DNA from: Parvibaculum sp963696585 | GTDB lineage: Bacteria > Pseudomonadota > Alphaproteobacteria > Parvibaculales > Parvibaculaceae | Direction: 5' to 3' | DNA: 64,000 nucleotides | Assembly (NCBI GenBank): GCA_963696585.1 | Contig: CAVOKW010000038.1 | Span: 1-64,000, forward strand | Shown: positions 43,097-52,804 of the stretch, in pieces | Position numbering within the stretch: the first letter of the stretch is position 1 | How the letters are laid out: every line of letters begins with the position of its first letter | Notes under the pieces: model-generated | Told to the model about the DNA's origin: nothing | What the model saw: only the letters and a program-made list of their open reading frames with translations | Databases searched by the model: none | Program-made: the position numbers and the translations under genes

Positions 43097-43182
43097 CCCT
43101 CACCCTCCCGCTCCCACTGTGGGAGAGGGGAAGGGTGACCCTCCAAGCCCTCTCCCCTTTGGGGAGAGGGCTGGGTGAGGGG
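43097..43182. repeat. Inverted-repeat element between serC and serA
   Basis: CCCTCACCCT at one end and AGGGTGAGGG-like sequence (CTGGGTGAGGGG) at the other enclose two hairpins, CTCCCA/TGGGAG (43111-43125) and CCCTCTCCCC/GGGGAGAGGG (43148-43170). It is a REP-like palindromic unit of about 86 bases in the serC-serA transcript. Confidence 0.75.
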
Positions 43183-43210
43183 ATAGTGACGAAAAACAAG
43201 ACGGAAAAGA

Positions 43211-44386
43211 TCAGGCCGCAGCCGCGAGCTTCGAACAGGCCTGTGCATAGGCCCATTCGATCCACGGCATCAGCGCGCGCATGTCGGCGGTTTCAACCGT
43301 GGCGCCAGCCCAGATGCGAAGACCGGCAGGCGCGTCGCGATAGCCATTGATGTCATTGGCGACGCCTTCCTTGTCGAGCAAGTCGGCAACGCTCTTGGCA
43401 AAGGCCGCCTGATCATCATCCGACATGGCTGTGATCCTGGGATCGGTGAAACGCAGGCAAACGGATGTGTTGGAACGTGTTTCGGGCTTCACGGCAAGAT
43501 AATCGATCCAGCTCGTCGCCTTCACGAAATCGCCGATCACCGCAGCATTGGCATCGGCGCGCGCCATCAGGCCCTTGAGATTGCCAATCGACTGCGCCCA
43601 GTTGAGCGCATCGAGATAATCCTCAACGCAGATCATGGACGGTGTGTTGATCGTCTCACCCTTGAAGATGCCATCAATCAGCTTGCCGCCCTTGGTCATG
43701 CGGAAAATCTTGGGCAGCGGCCAGGCCGGAACATAGGACTCAAGACGCTCCACCGCGCGCGGGCTGAGGATCAACATGCCATGCGCCGCTTCGCCGCCCA
43801 GAACCTTCTGCCAGGAGAATGTGACGACATCGAGCTTGTCCCAGGCGAGATCCTGCGCGAAGGCGGCAGAGGTCGCGTCGCACAATGTCAGGCCCTTGCG
43901 GTCAGCCGCGATCCAGTCGCCATTGGGCACGCGCACGCCCGATGTCGTGCCATTCCAGGTGAAGATCACGTCATTATCAAAATTGACGCTCGAAAGGTCG
44001 GGCAACTGGCCGTAATCGGCTTTCAGCAGACGCGTATCCTTGAGCTTGAGCTGCTTGACGGCATCTGTGACCCAACCTTCGCCGAAACTTTCCCAGGCCA
44101 GCATGTCGAGGCCGCGCGCGCCAAGCATCGTCCACATCGCCATTTCAAAAGCGCCAGTGTCGGAAGCAGGCACGATGCCGATCTTGTAATCGGCCGGCAC
44201 ATTCAACACATTGCGGGTTTTCTCGATGGCATCGACAAGACGCGCTTTGCCAGGCTTGGAGCGATGGCTGCGACCGATCAGGGCTGTTTCGAGATTTTTG
44301 ACGCTCCATCCCGGGCGCTTGGCGCAAGGACCGGAGGAAAAGTGCGGATTTACCGGACGCACGGACGGACGCTCAGTGGCGGTCAT
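43211..44386 (-). CDS. serC: Phosphoserine aminotransferase SerC
   Basis: SerC transaminates 3-phosphohydroxypyruvate to phosphoserine. The 391-residue protein has the alphaproteobacterial form: FSSGPCAKRPGWSVKNLETA, the TWNGTTSGVRVPNGDWI segment, and the PLP lysine in TFSWQKVLGGEAAHGM. Serves serine and pyridoxine synthesis. The start is preceded by a GAGAGGG site inside a small double hairpin leader. serA follows after 136 bases containing an inverted repeat; the two are likely one operon. Confidence 0.97.
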   Translation of the reverse strand: MTATERPSVRPVNPHFSSGPCAKRPGWSVKNLETALIGRSHRSKPGKARLVDAIEKTRNVLNVPADYKIGIVPASDTGAFEMAMWTMLGARGLDMLAWESFGEGWVTDAVKQLKLKDTRLLKADYGQLPDLSSVNFDNDVIFTWNGTTSGVRVPNGDWIAADRKGLTLCDATSAAFAQDLAWDKLDVVTFSWQKVLGGEAAHGMLILSPRAVERLESYVPAWPLPKIFRMTKGGKLIDGIFKGETINTPSMICVEDYLDALNWAQSIGNLKGLMARADANAAVIGDFVKATSWIDYLAVKPETRSNTSVCLRFTDPRITAMSDDDQAAFAKSVADLLDKEGVANDINGYRDAPAGLRIWAGATVETADMRALMPWIEWAYAQACSKLAAAA

Positions 44387-44389
44387 ATG

Positions 44390-44432
44390 ACTACCCTCTC
44401 AGATAGATGCCTTCCGGTGGGGGAAGGTGGCC
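44390..44432 (-). promoter_or_regulatory. serC-type RNA leader motif
   Basis: Just upstream of serC the transcript can form two small hairpins: CCTTCC/GGAAGG (44427-44410) and CTATC/GGGTAG (44406-44391), the second enclosing the ribosome site GAGAGGG. This arrangement resembles the serC RNA motif described upstream of serC in Alphaproteobacteria. The ligand, if any, is unknown. Confidence 0.55.
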
Positions 44433-44517
44433 CGCACCCGATATATGACGCCGCAAGGCGGCTGTCAAATGATCCCCTCGTGACAGGAAAACATGTGCAG
44501 ACCGCCTGAAAAGAGGA

Positions 44518-45315
44518 TCAGAAACTGATCTCGCCCTTCAAATAATCGGCACAACGTCCGCGCATGATGACGCGCTCCCCTGCCAGCGAACACCAGAGCG
44601 TACCGCCGCGCCTGGAGACCTGACGGGCCACAAGCTCGCTCTTGCCAAGCTTGCGCGACCAATAAGGTACAAGCGTGCAATGCGCCGATCCCGTCACCGG
44701 ATCTTCGTCAATGCCATGGGCAGGCGCAAATACGCGCGACACAAAATCAAAGCCCGAACCCTCATCACCAGGCGCCGTCACAATCAGCAACAGATCAAGT
44801 GGTGTCAGCAACTTCTTGAGCAGGGCAAGGTCAGGCGTCAGCGCCTTGACCTCGTCCGCGCGATCAAAAATCGCCATCAGATGTCTGGATTTCGTCCAGA
44901 CGCGGGCGCGCCCTCCCAAGGCTGCCGCGATCTCTTCAGGTGCCGGGTAGGGTTTGACGGCATTGGCCGGAAAATCCATGGCTATGAGATCGCCTTCGCG
45001 TGTGATCGTCAGGCGACCGCTTTTCGTCTCGAAATGAATCTCGGGCGCGCTGTGTCCCAGATACGTGTAAAGCACATGTGCGCTGGCAAGCGTTGCATGT
45101 CCACACATCGGCACCTCGACCTCCGGCGTAAACCAGCGCAGGCGATAGGCCTCACCCTCGGGCACGAAAAACGCCGTCTCGGCAAGATTGTTTTCCGCCG
45201 CCAGCGCCTGCATCACATGGTCTTCAATCCAGCCTTCAAGCGGCACAATCGCCGCCGGATTGCCTTCAAACACATGATCGGCAAAAGCATCAACCTGATA
45301 GATCGCGGCTTTCAT
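44518..45315 (-). CDS. PhzF-family isomerase/epimerase
   Basis: The 265-residue protein has the two-domain PhzF fold: YQVDAFADHVFEGNPAAIV with LAAENNLAETAFF (catalytic Glu), VPMCGHATLASAHVL, and the second-domain DEDPVTGSAHCTL. The GHATL and DPVTGS motifs are complete. No other phenazine genes are nearby, so the enzyme more likely isomerises another small molecule; many genomes carry such orphans. It lies between serC and thiD on the same strand. Confidence 0.88.
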   Translation of the reverse strand: MKAAIYQVDAFADHVFEGNPAAIVPLEGWIEDHVMQALAAENNLAETAFFVPEGEAYRLRWFTPEVEVPMCGHATLASAHVLYTYLGHSAPEIHFETKSGRLTITREGDLIAMDFPANAVKPYPAPEEIAAALGGRARVWTKSRHLMAIFDRADEVKALTPDLALLKKLLTPLDLLLIVTAPGDEGSGFDFVSRVFAPAHGIDEDPVTGSAHCTLVPYWSRKLGKSELVARQVSRRGGTLWCSLAGERVIMRGRCADYLKGEISF

Positions 45316-45349
45316 GAAAGCACACTCCGTCTTCCTGTTGTTATCGAAG

Positions 45350-46162
45350 TCAGTTGGGTAAAAGGTCTTCTTCCTCGTCGATACCGGCGAGAAAATTCAG
45401 CGGTCCGTGTCCCGCCCCAAATCCCGGCGCTGTCTTGATCGCTTCATGCACATAGTCCCGCGCCATTTCCACGGCATCGCGCAACGGCACGCCCTGCGCA
45501 TAAAGCGCGGCAATGGCCGAGGCCAGCGTGCAGCCCGTGCCATGCGTATGGCGCGTTTCGATGCGCGGGCTCATCATCACCTCGATGCTGTCATCGGTTG
45601 CCAGCACATCGAAAATCATCTCGCTCGCCATGTGACCCCCCTTGAGCAGCACAGCTTCGCAACCAAGACCAAGCAGCGCATCGGCCGCCGCCTTCTGGTC
45701 CTCCAGATCGCGGATCACGCGCCCCGTCAGGCGCTCGGCTTCAGGGATGTTGGGCGTGACCAGCAGCGACATCGGGATGAGCAGTTGCTTCATGGCATCC
45801 ACCGCATCATCCATCAGCAGCGAGGCGCCGCCCTTGGCAATCATCACCGGATCGACAATCAGCGGGATCGGATCGCGGCTGCCAAGTTCCTCCGCCACGG
45901 CTTCGATAATCTCGGATGTTGCAAGCATCCCGGTTTTGATCACATCCGCGCCGAGATCATCCAGCACGGCTTTCATCTGGGCGCGAATGATGCCAACGGG
46001 AATATCATGAATGGCGCTGACGCCCAGCGTGTTCTGCACGGTCACGGCCGTCACGGCCGTCATGGCAAAGCCACCGAGCATGGTCACAGCCTTGATGTCG
46101 GCCTGAATGCCCGCACCGCCGCCCGAATCCGATCCCGCAATACTCAACACACGGCCCAGCAT
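45350..46162 (-). CDS. thiD: Hydroxymethylpyrimidine kinase ThiD
   Basis: ThiD phosphorylates HMP and HMP-phosphate for thiamine synthesis. The 270-residue ribokinase-like protein has VLSIAGSDSGGGAGIQADIK, VTVQNTLGV, DPVMIAKGGASLL, and HTHGTGCTLASAIAALYAQG with the catalytic Cys/Asp region (GTGC). ATG 46162 is chosen; upstream residues lack similarity. It follows glmM on the same strand after 91 bases. No TPP riboswitch is visible here, unlike thiC. Confidence 0.95.
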   Translation of the reverse strand: MLGRVLSIAGSDSGGGAGIQADIKAVTMLGGFAMTAVTAVTVQNTLGVSAIHDIPVGIIRAQMKAVLDDLGADVIKTGMLATSEIIEAVAEELGSRDPIPLIVDPVMIAKGGASLLMDDAVDAMKQLLIPMSLLVTPNIPEAERLTGRVIRDLEDQKAAADALLGLGCEAVLLKGGHMASEMIFDVLATDDSIEVMMSPRIETRHTHGTGCTLASAIAALYAQGVPLRDAVEMARDYVHEAIKTAPGFGAGHGPLNFLAGIDEEEDLLPN

Positions 46163-46253
46163 GATACGTGCCCTTTCCCGATCTCGCTGAATAGCGATTG
46201 GCACGTTACGTCAGGCGCGATTGGCCCTCAAGCAATGATAAGCAGAACGTCGA

Positions 46254-47600
46254 TCAGGCCGCCGCTTTCTCGATCACGGCGCAGATATCATTGACCACCG
46301 CATGAACAAGGGTTTCGTCGTCGCCCTCGCCCATCACCCGGATCAGGGGTTCGGTGCCGGACTTGCGAATGACGAGCCGACCGGAGGTGCCAAGCCGCAC
46401 CTTGCCTTCTTCAATGGCGTCTTTGACGTCCTTGGTCGACAGCGGTTCGCCGGATTTGAAACGCACATTCTTGAGAAGCTGCGGCAGCGGATCGAATATG
46501 TGGCAAAGCTCGCTCATCGGCTTGTTCGCTGTTTGCAGCACCGCCAAAACCTGCAAGGCCGCAATCAGGCCATCGCCCGTCGTCGAGAAATCCTTGAGCA
46601 CGATATGACCGGATTGTTCGCCACCGACATTATAGCCATGCTGACGCATATGCTCGACAACATAGCGGTCGCCGACCTGTGTGCGGACGAGATCAAGTCC
46701 CATGCCGTTGAGATAGCGCTCCAGGCCGAGATTGGACATGACCGTGGCGACAACGCCGCCTGCCGTCAGCATACCCCTTTCTTTCCAGTACCGGGCAATC
46801 AGCCCCATGATCTGGTCGCCATCGACAATCCTGCCGTTTTCATCGGCGATGATGACGCGATCGGCGTCGCCATCCAGCGCAATGCCAATGTCAGCCCGGC
46901 GCTCACGCACGGTCGCGCACATGCGTGCAGGCGAGGTCGAGCCAACCTCATCATTGATGTTGAAACCATTGGGTTCTGTGCCCACCGTCACGACATCGGC
47001 GCCAAGCTCCCACAAGACTTCAGGCGCCACTTTGTAGGCCGCGCCATTGGCGCAATCGATGACAATGCGCAAACCCTCAAGGGTTCTGGCGCGCGGGTAA
47101 GTGTGTTTCACATGCTCGATGTATCGCGCCTGCGCGTCATCGACACGCTTGGCACGACCGAGATCGCGCGGCCCCGCCAATTGCGATGACAGGCCATTAT
47201 CCATGTGATGTTCAATTTCGCGTTCGCGATCATCGGAGAGCTTGAAGCCATCGGGACCAAAAAGCTTGATCCCATTGTCTTCGAATGAATTGTGGGAGGC
47301 CGAGATCATGACGCCAAGATCGGCACGCAGCGAGCGCGTCAGCATGGCGACAGCCGGCGTTGGCAGCGGCCCGAACAAAAACACATCCATGCCCATGGAG
47401 GTGAAGCCCGCGGTCAGGGCCGGTTCGATCATATAGCCCGACAGCCGCGTATCCTTGCCGATCACGACGCGGTGACGATGGTCGCCACGCCGGAACACCA
47501 GCCCCGCAGCCATGCCCACCCGCAACGCCGTTTCCGGCGTCATATGGCCCTCATTGGCCTTGCCTCGTATGCCATCGGTTCCGAAATATTTACGCGACAT
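46254..47600 (-). CDS. glmM: Phosphoglucosamine mutase GlmM
   Basis: GlmM converts glucosamine-6-phosphate to glucosamine-1-phosphate for peptidoglycan and LPS. The 448-residue protein has YFGTDGIRGKANEG, the phosphoserine loop VMISASHNSFEDNGIK (S102), the metal motif DGDADRVI and the sugar-binding GGEQSGHIVL. Length is normal. It lies 182 bases downstream of folP on the same strand. The folP-glmM order matters here: truncated glmM copies travel with sul2 on mobile elements. Confidence 0.97.
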   Translation of the reverse strand: MSRKYFGTDGIRGKANEGHMTPETALRVGMAAGLVFRRGDHRHRVVIGKDTRLSGYMIEPALTAGFTSMGMDVFLFGPLPTPAVAMLTRSLRADLGVMISASHNSFEDNGIKLFGPDGFKLSDDREREIEHHMDNGLSSQLAGPRDLGRAKRVDDAQARYIEHVKHTYPRARTLEGLRIVIDCANGAAYKVAPEVLWELGADVVTVGTEPNGFNINDEVGSTSPARMCATVRERRADIGIALDGDADRVIIADENGRIVDGDQIMGLIARYWKERGMLTAGGVVATVMSNLGLERYLNGMGLDLVRTQVGDRYVVEHMRQHGYNVGGEQSGHIVLKDFSTTGDGLIAALQVLAVLQTANKPMSELCHIFDPLPQLLKNVRFKSGEPLSTKDVKDAIEEGKVRLGTSGRLVIRKSGTEPLIRVMGEGDDETLVHAVVNDICAVIEKAAA

Positions 47601-47782
47601 GGAAGAATCGATCCTTGACTGACATGAAGGCTTGAAGCCCCCGATAGTTGTCCCGCTTTGGGTCGATTGCGGGTCTGTTCCTGCATCGGTTGCGGTCTTA
47701 CTCGGGCCGCCATGCCGGGCGTTGCAAATATAGGACCGCTACGAACCGGCGCAGCTAACGTTTTCTTGCGAAAGATTTCAGC

Positions 47783-48589
47783 CTATTGGCCCCGCCGATA
47801 GGCCTGCAAAACCGCCAACGCATCCCGCAGGGGGGCCGGCTCATGGGTGCGGATATAATCTGCCCCGCCAGATGCCGCCAGCACTTCCGCCGCCAGCGTT
47901 GCCGGGCCGGACTCATCCGGCGCGCGCCCCGTCACCTTGCGCAGGAAACTCTTGCGCGACACGGAGACCAGAACCGGACGTCCAAACCGCGCCCTGATTT
48001 CGCCAAGCCGTCGCAAAACCTCAAAAGAGGTTTCAGGCTTCTCCCCCAGAAAAAACCCCATGCCCGGATCAAGGATCACACGCTCGGGGGCGATGCCCGA
48101 CGCAGCAAAGGCCTCAAGGCGCGCCTCAAAGAAGCGGCAAATATGCGAAACAATGTCCCCCTCAGGCGCGGGCCGCCTGTCAGCCGGGCCACGCCCCTGC
48201 ACCGAATGCATGACGATGAGTTTGACGTCAGACGCCGCGAGGGCAGGATAGATCAGAGCCTCCGGAAAGCCCTGAATGTCATTGAGATAGGCAACGCCGC
48301 GTGACAACGCGTGGCGCTGCGTTTCGACCTGGAAGCTGTCGATGGAAAGCGGCGCACAGCCATCCAGTGCGTCCAGCACAGGTGCAAGGCGCGCCATCTC
48401 GGTCGCGGCGCTCACAGGGGCTGCATCGGGATTGGAAGAAGCAGGACCAATATCGAGAATATCGGCGCCCTCGGATATCAAGGCGCGCCCCTTTTCGATC
48501 GCCGCCTCAGGTGCCAGATAACGTCCGCCATCGGAAAAACTGTCCGACGTGATGTTCAGGATGCCGAGGATCTTGGGGGTCGAGGTCAT
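47783..48589 (-). CDS. folP: Sul-type dihydropteroate synthase (FolP)
   Basis: Dihydropteroate synthase condenses pABA with dihydropterin pyrophosphate and is the sulfonamide target. The 268-residue protein departs from the usual FolP text and reads like Sul2/Sul1: ILNITSDSFSDGGRYLAP, DIGPASSNPDAAPVS (47-60) in place of the GGEST type, SIDSFQ for VDT, LSRGVAYLNDIQGFP (95-109), MHSVQ, and DPGMGFFLGEKPETS (174-188). The Phe-Gly region by which Sul enzymes reject sulfa drugs lies, as I align it, in GMGFF. ATG 48589 is preferred to TTG 48598. It sits directly upstream of glmM. DHPS function is firm; resistance is inference. Confidence 0.92.
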   Translation of the reverse strand: MTSTPKILGILNITSDSFSDGGRYLAPEAAIEKGRALISEGADILDIGPASSNPDAAPVSAATEMARLAPVLDALDGCAPLSIDSFQVETQRHALSRGVAYLNDIQGFPEALIYPALAASDVKLIVMHSVQGRGPADRRPAPEGDIVSHICRFFEARLEAFAASGIAPERVILDPGMGFFLGEKPETSFEVLRRLGEIRARFGRPVLVSVSRKSFLRKVTGRAPDESGPATLAAEVLAASGGADYIRTHEPAPLRDALAVLQAYRRGQ

Positions 48590-48594
48590 CCGAT

Positions 48595-49248
48595 TCAACC
48601 CGCTTCAGGCAGCAGGAAACGGGCCACCAGTTCGTGAATGACAATATCAAGCTCGCGCTGACTGACACCGGCAAAAACCATCAGCGTCACAGTATGTCCA
48701 TCGCCGAGATAAAGCCGCGCGGCCGCCTTCACATTGAGCGAATGAGGCATCAGCCCTTCCCGTTTGCCGCGGGCAAAAACCTGTTCGGCAATCTTGTGCA
48801 ATCGCGCCTGCACATCGACATAGCGCGGCCAGATGTCAGCCCGCACACCTGTGCTCCAGTCGAGCCATACTTTCAGAAGATCAGGGCGTGTCCTGGCTTC
48901 GTGGGCAAATGCCGTCGCAAGGACCGTCAATGCCTCCCGCACGCCATGACGGGACGCGAGCGAACTTGAAACAATCGGCTGCAAAAAAGCCTCAACCTCA
49001 TCCAGCACGGCCGCAACGAGGTCATTCCGGGTACGAAAGTAGGAGTGAACCGCCGCCACGGAAACATTCGCACGCCTGGCCACATGCGAATGCGTGCCGC
49101 GCGCCAGGCCATGTTCGGCAAAGGCAGCCATGGCGCATTGCAACAATTGTTCGCGCCGCGCCTCCGGGCTCAGTCTTGTCCGCGTGATTTTATCTTTTCC
49201 CGTCAATGGCTTCGGTCCTTCGCAGCAGGTCTTTTCGGCGCGCATCAT
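48595..49248 (-). CDS. TetR-family regulator
   Basis: A repressor of about 217 residues with a TetR helix-turn-helix (EQLLQCAMAAFAEHGLARGT, HVARRANVSVAAVHSYFRTRNDL) and a ligand-binding C-terminal domain including LLKVWLDWSTGVRADIWPRY, similar to BetI-like TetR proteins. The start is unsure: ATGs at 49248, 49245 and 49281 and a GTG at 49305 are in frame, none with a strong ribosome site. It is divergent from the CYP153 gene, so it probably represses that gene and itself, and its stop nearly touches folP. Confidence 0.85.
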   Translation of the reverse strand: MMRAEKTCCEGPKPLTGKDKITRTRLSPEARREQLLQCAMAAFAEHGLARGTHSHVARRANVSVAAVHSYFRTRNDLVAAVLDEVEAFLQPIVSSSLASRHGVREALTVLATAFAHEARTRPDLLKVWLDWSTGVRADIWPRYVDVQARLHKIAEQVFARGKREGLMPHSLNVKAAARLYLGDGHTVTLMVFAGVSQRELDIVIHELVARFLLPEAG

Positions 49249-49292
49249 ACCGATCAGCCGCCCCCCGGGCGAGCGCAACATGAGTCTTTTAA

Positions 49293-49337
49293 TGTCAATT
49301 GACACGAGGCACGTTTCTTATTGATACTTCACTCAAT
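49293..49337 (+). promoter_or_regulatory. Promoter with palindromic operators for CYP153
   Basis: A perfect 12-base palindrome TGTCAATTGACA (49293-49304) overlaps a -35-like TTGACA (49299-49304); TGATAC at 49322-49327 is a possible -10. A second inverted repeat, ATTGA/TCAAT (49320-49337), covers the -10 to start region. Both are good places for the adjacent TetR repressor. Confidence 0.55.
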
Positions 49338-49374
49338 AGTGCGGCTCGGGATGAGCCATTGGAGGAGCAAGCCC

Positions 49375-50631
49375 ATGTCCATGACACTTGAGCGCAGCGA
49401 CGCGCAATCAATGCCACTCGACAAAATCGACGTCAGCAATCCTGACTTTTATCTGAACGATACGGCTGGCGAATATTTTGCCCGCCTTCGACGTGACGAT
49501 CCGGTGCATTACTGCGCCAACAGCGCCTATGGCCCTTATTGGTCGGTCACGAAATATCACGACATCATGCATGTCGACACCAACCACCAGATTTATTCCT
49601 CCGAAGCCAGGCTCGGCGGCATCACAATCGACAATGCGCTTTCCGTCGCCGAAGAAGGCGGTCTCGATCTGCCGAACTTCATCTCCATGGATCCGCCACG
49701 CCATGACGAGCAGCGCAAGGCTGTCAGCCCCATTGTCGCACCGTCAAACCTTGCCAAACTCGAAGTCACCATTCGTGAGCGGGTCCGCAAGGTTCTCGAC
49801 AGTCTGCCCGTCGGTGAAACGTTCGACTGGGTCGATCGCGTTTCGATCGAACTCACCACGCAGATGCTCGCCACATTGATGGATTTCCCCTTCGACGAGC
49901 GCCGCAAACTGACCCGCTGGTCCGATGTGACCACCGCCGCACCCGGTAGCGGCATCGTCAACAGTTGGGAACAACGCACGCAGGAACTCATGGAATGCGC
50001 GGCCTATTTCCAGAGGCTCTGGAACGAACGCGTTAATACCTCAGAGCCTGGCTCCGATCTCATTTCCATGCTCGCGCACTCTCCCGCCACGCGGAACATG
50101 TCTCAGACCGAATATCTTGCCAATGTGCTGCTCCTGATCGTTGGTGGCAACGACACGACACGGAACTCGATGACGGGTGGCGTATTGGCCATGCATCAAA
50201 ATCCCGGCGAACTGGAGAAGCTCAAGGCCAATCCGGCGCTCCTTGAAAGCACGATACCGGAAATCATCCGCTGGCAGACACCCCTGCTCCATATGCGCCG
50301 CACAGCCCTTGAAGACACCGAACTCGGTGGCAAGACAATCCGCAAGGGCGACAAGGTTGTGATGTGGTATTATTCCGGCAATCGCGATGACGAAGCCATC
50401 GAGAATCCGGAAGCCTTCATCATCGACCGTGCCCGGCCACGCCAGCACCTGTCATTCGGCTTCGGGATCCACCGTTGCGTCGGCAATCGTCTGGCCGAAA
50501 TGCAGCTCAAGGTCCTCTGGGAAGAAATCCTCGCCCGCTTCGACCATATCGAAGTCATGCAGGCCCCGGAGCGCGTGCGTTCCAATTTCGTGCGCGGCTA
50601 TACCTATGTGCCCGTCAAGCTCCACGCTTGA
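49375..50631 (+). CDS. CYP153-type cytochrome P450, second paralog
   Basis: The 418-residue P450 closely resembles the one at 2109: PVHYCANSAYGPYWSVTKY, LLIVGGNDTTRNS (I-helix), EIIRWQTPLLHMRRTAL (K-helix) and FGFGIHRCVGNRLAEMQL with the heme cysteine. Terminal hydroxylation of alkanes or fatty acids is the family role. GGAGGAGC at 49361 sets ATG 49375. Unlike the first copy it has its own divergent TetR gene, and it ends at a terminator facing ftsH. The TetR-CYP153 pair interrupts the ftsH-folP order common in related genomes. Confidence 0.88.
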   Translation: MSMTLERSDAQSMPLDKIDVSNPDFYLNDTAGEYFARLRRDDPVHYCANSAYGPYWSVTKYHDIMHVDTNHQIYSSEARLGGITIDNALSVAEEGGLDLPNFISMDPPRHDEQRKAVSPIVAPSNLAKLEVTIRERVRKVLDSLPVGETFDWVDRVSIELTTQMLATLMDFPFDERRKLTRWSDVTTAAPGSGIVNSWEQRTQELMECAAYFQRLWNERVNTSEPGSDLISMLAHSPATRNMSQTEYLANVLLLIVGGNDTTRNSMTGGVLAMHQNPGELEKLKANPALLESTIPEIIRWQTPLLHMRRTALEDTELGGKTIRKGDKVVMWYYSGNRDDEAIENPEAFIIDRARPRQHLSFGFGIHRCVGNRLAEMQLKVLWEEILARFDHIEVMQAPERVRSNFVRGYTYVPVKLHA

Positions 50632-50651
50632 AACATCGCAACGGCAAAAGC

Positions 50652-50680
50652 AAAAGGGAGGCTCAAGAGCCTCCCTTTTT
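50652..50680. terminator. Terminator between CYP153 and ftsH
   Basis: AAAAGGGAGGCT (50652-50663) pairs with AGCCTCCCTTTTT (50668-50680) around CAAG; works for both convergent genes. Confidence 0.92.
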
Positions 50681-50704
50681 ATTGGGTGATATCTCAATGT
50701 AGGC

Positions 50705-52624
<1,920 letters not shown>

Positions 52625-52804
52625 CGGCGTTACCTTCTCCCGCTTTGGTGAAAGCTGTCGTGCATGGGATGTGCCAGAAATCACTGGTTCCAGACATCCG
52701 ATCTCGACTGGTTCTAATCTGTAAACAAGATAGTGATCTTATAATGGTTTACCAAGTGCCCACAGAAGATTGTGCGGCGACGATTTCTGGGGATAGCGCG
52801 TCCA

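Noticed and set aside
41527..43350. Open frame of 607 codons opposite serA
   Set aside because: It is the antisense shadow of a clearly conserved gene and has no family similarity; long open antisense frames are common in this GC-rich codon usage.
44518..45315. Phenazine biosynthesis
   Set aside because: Only a PhzF-fold protein is present; none of the other phz genes occurs in the window.
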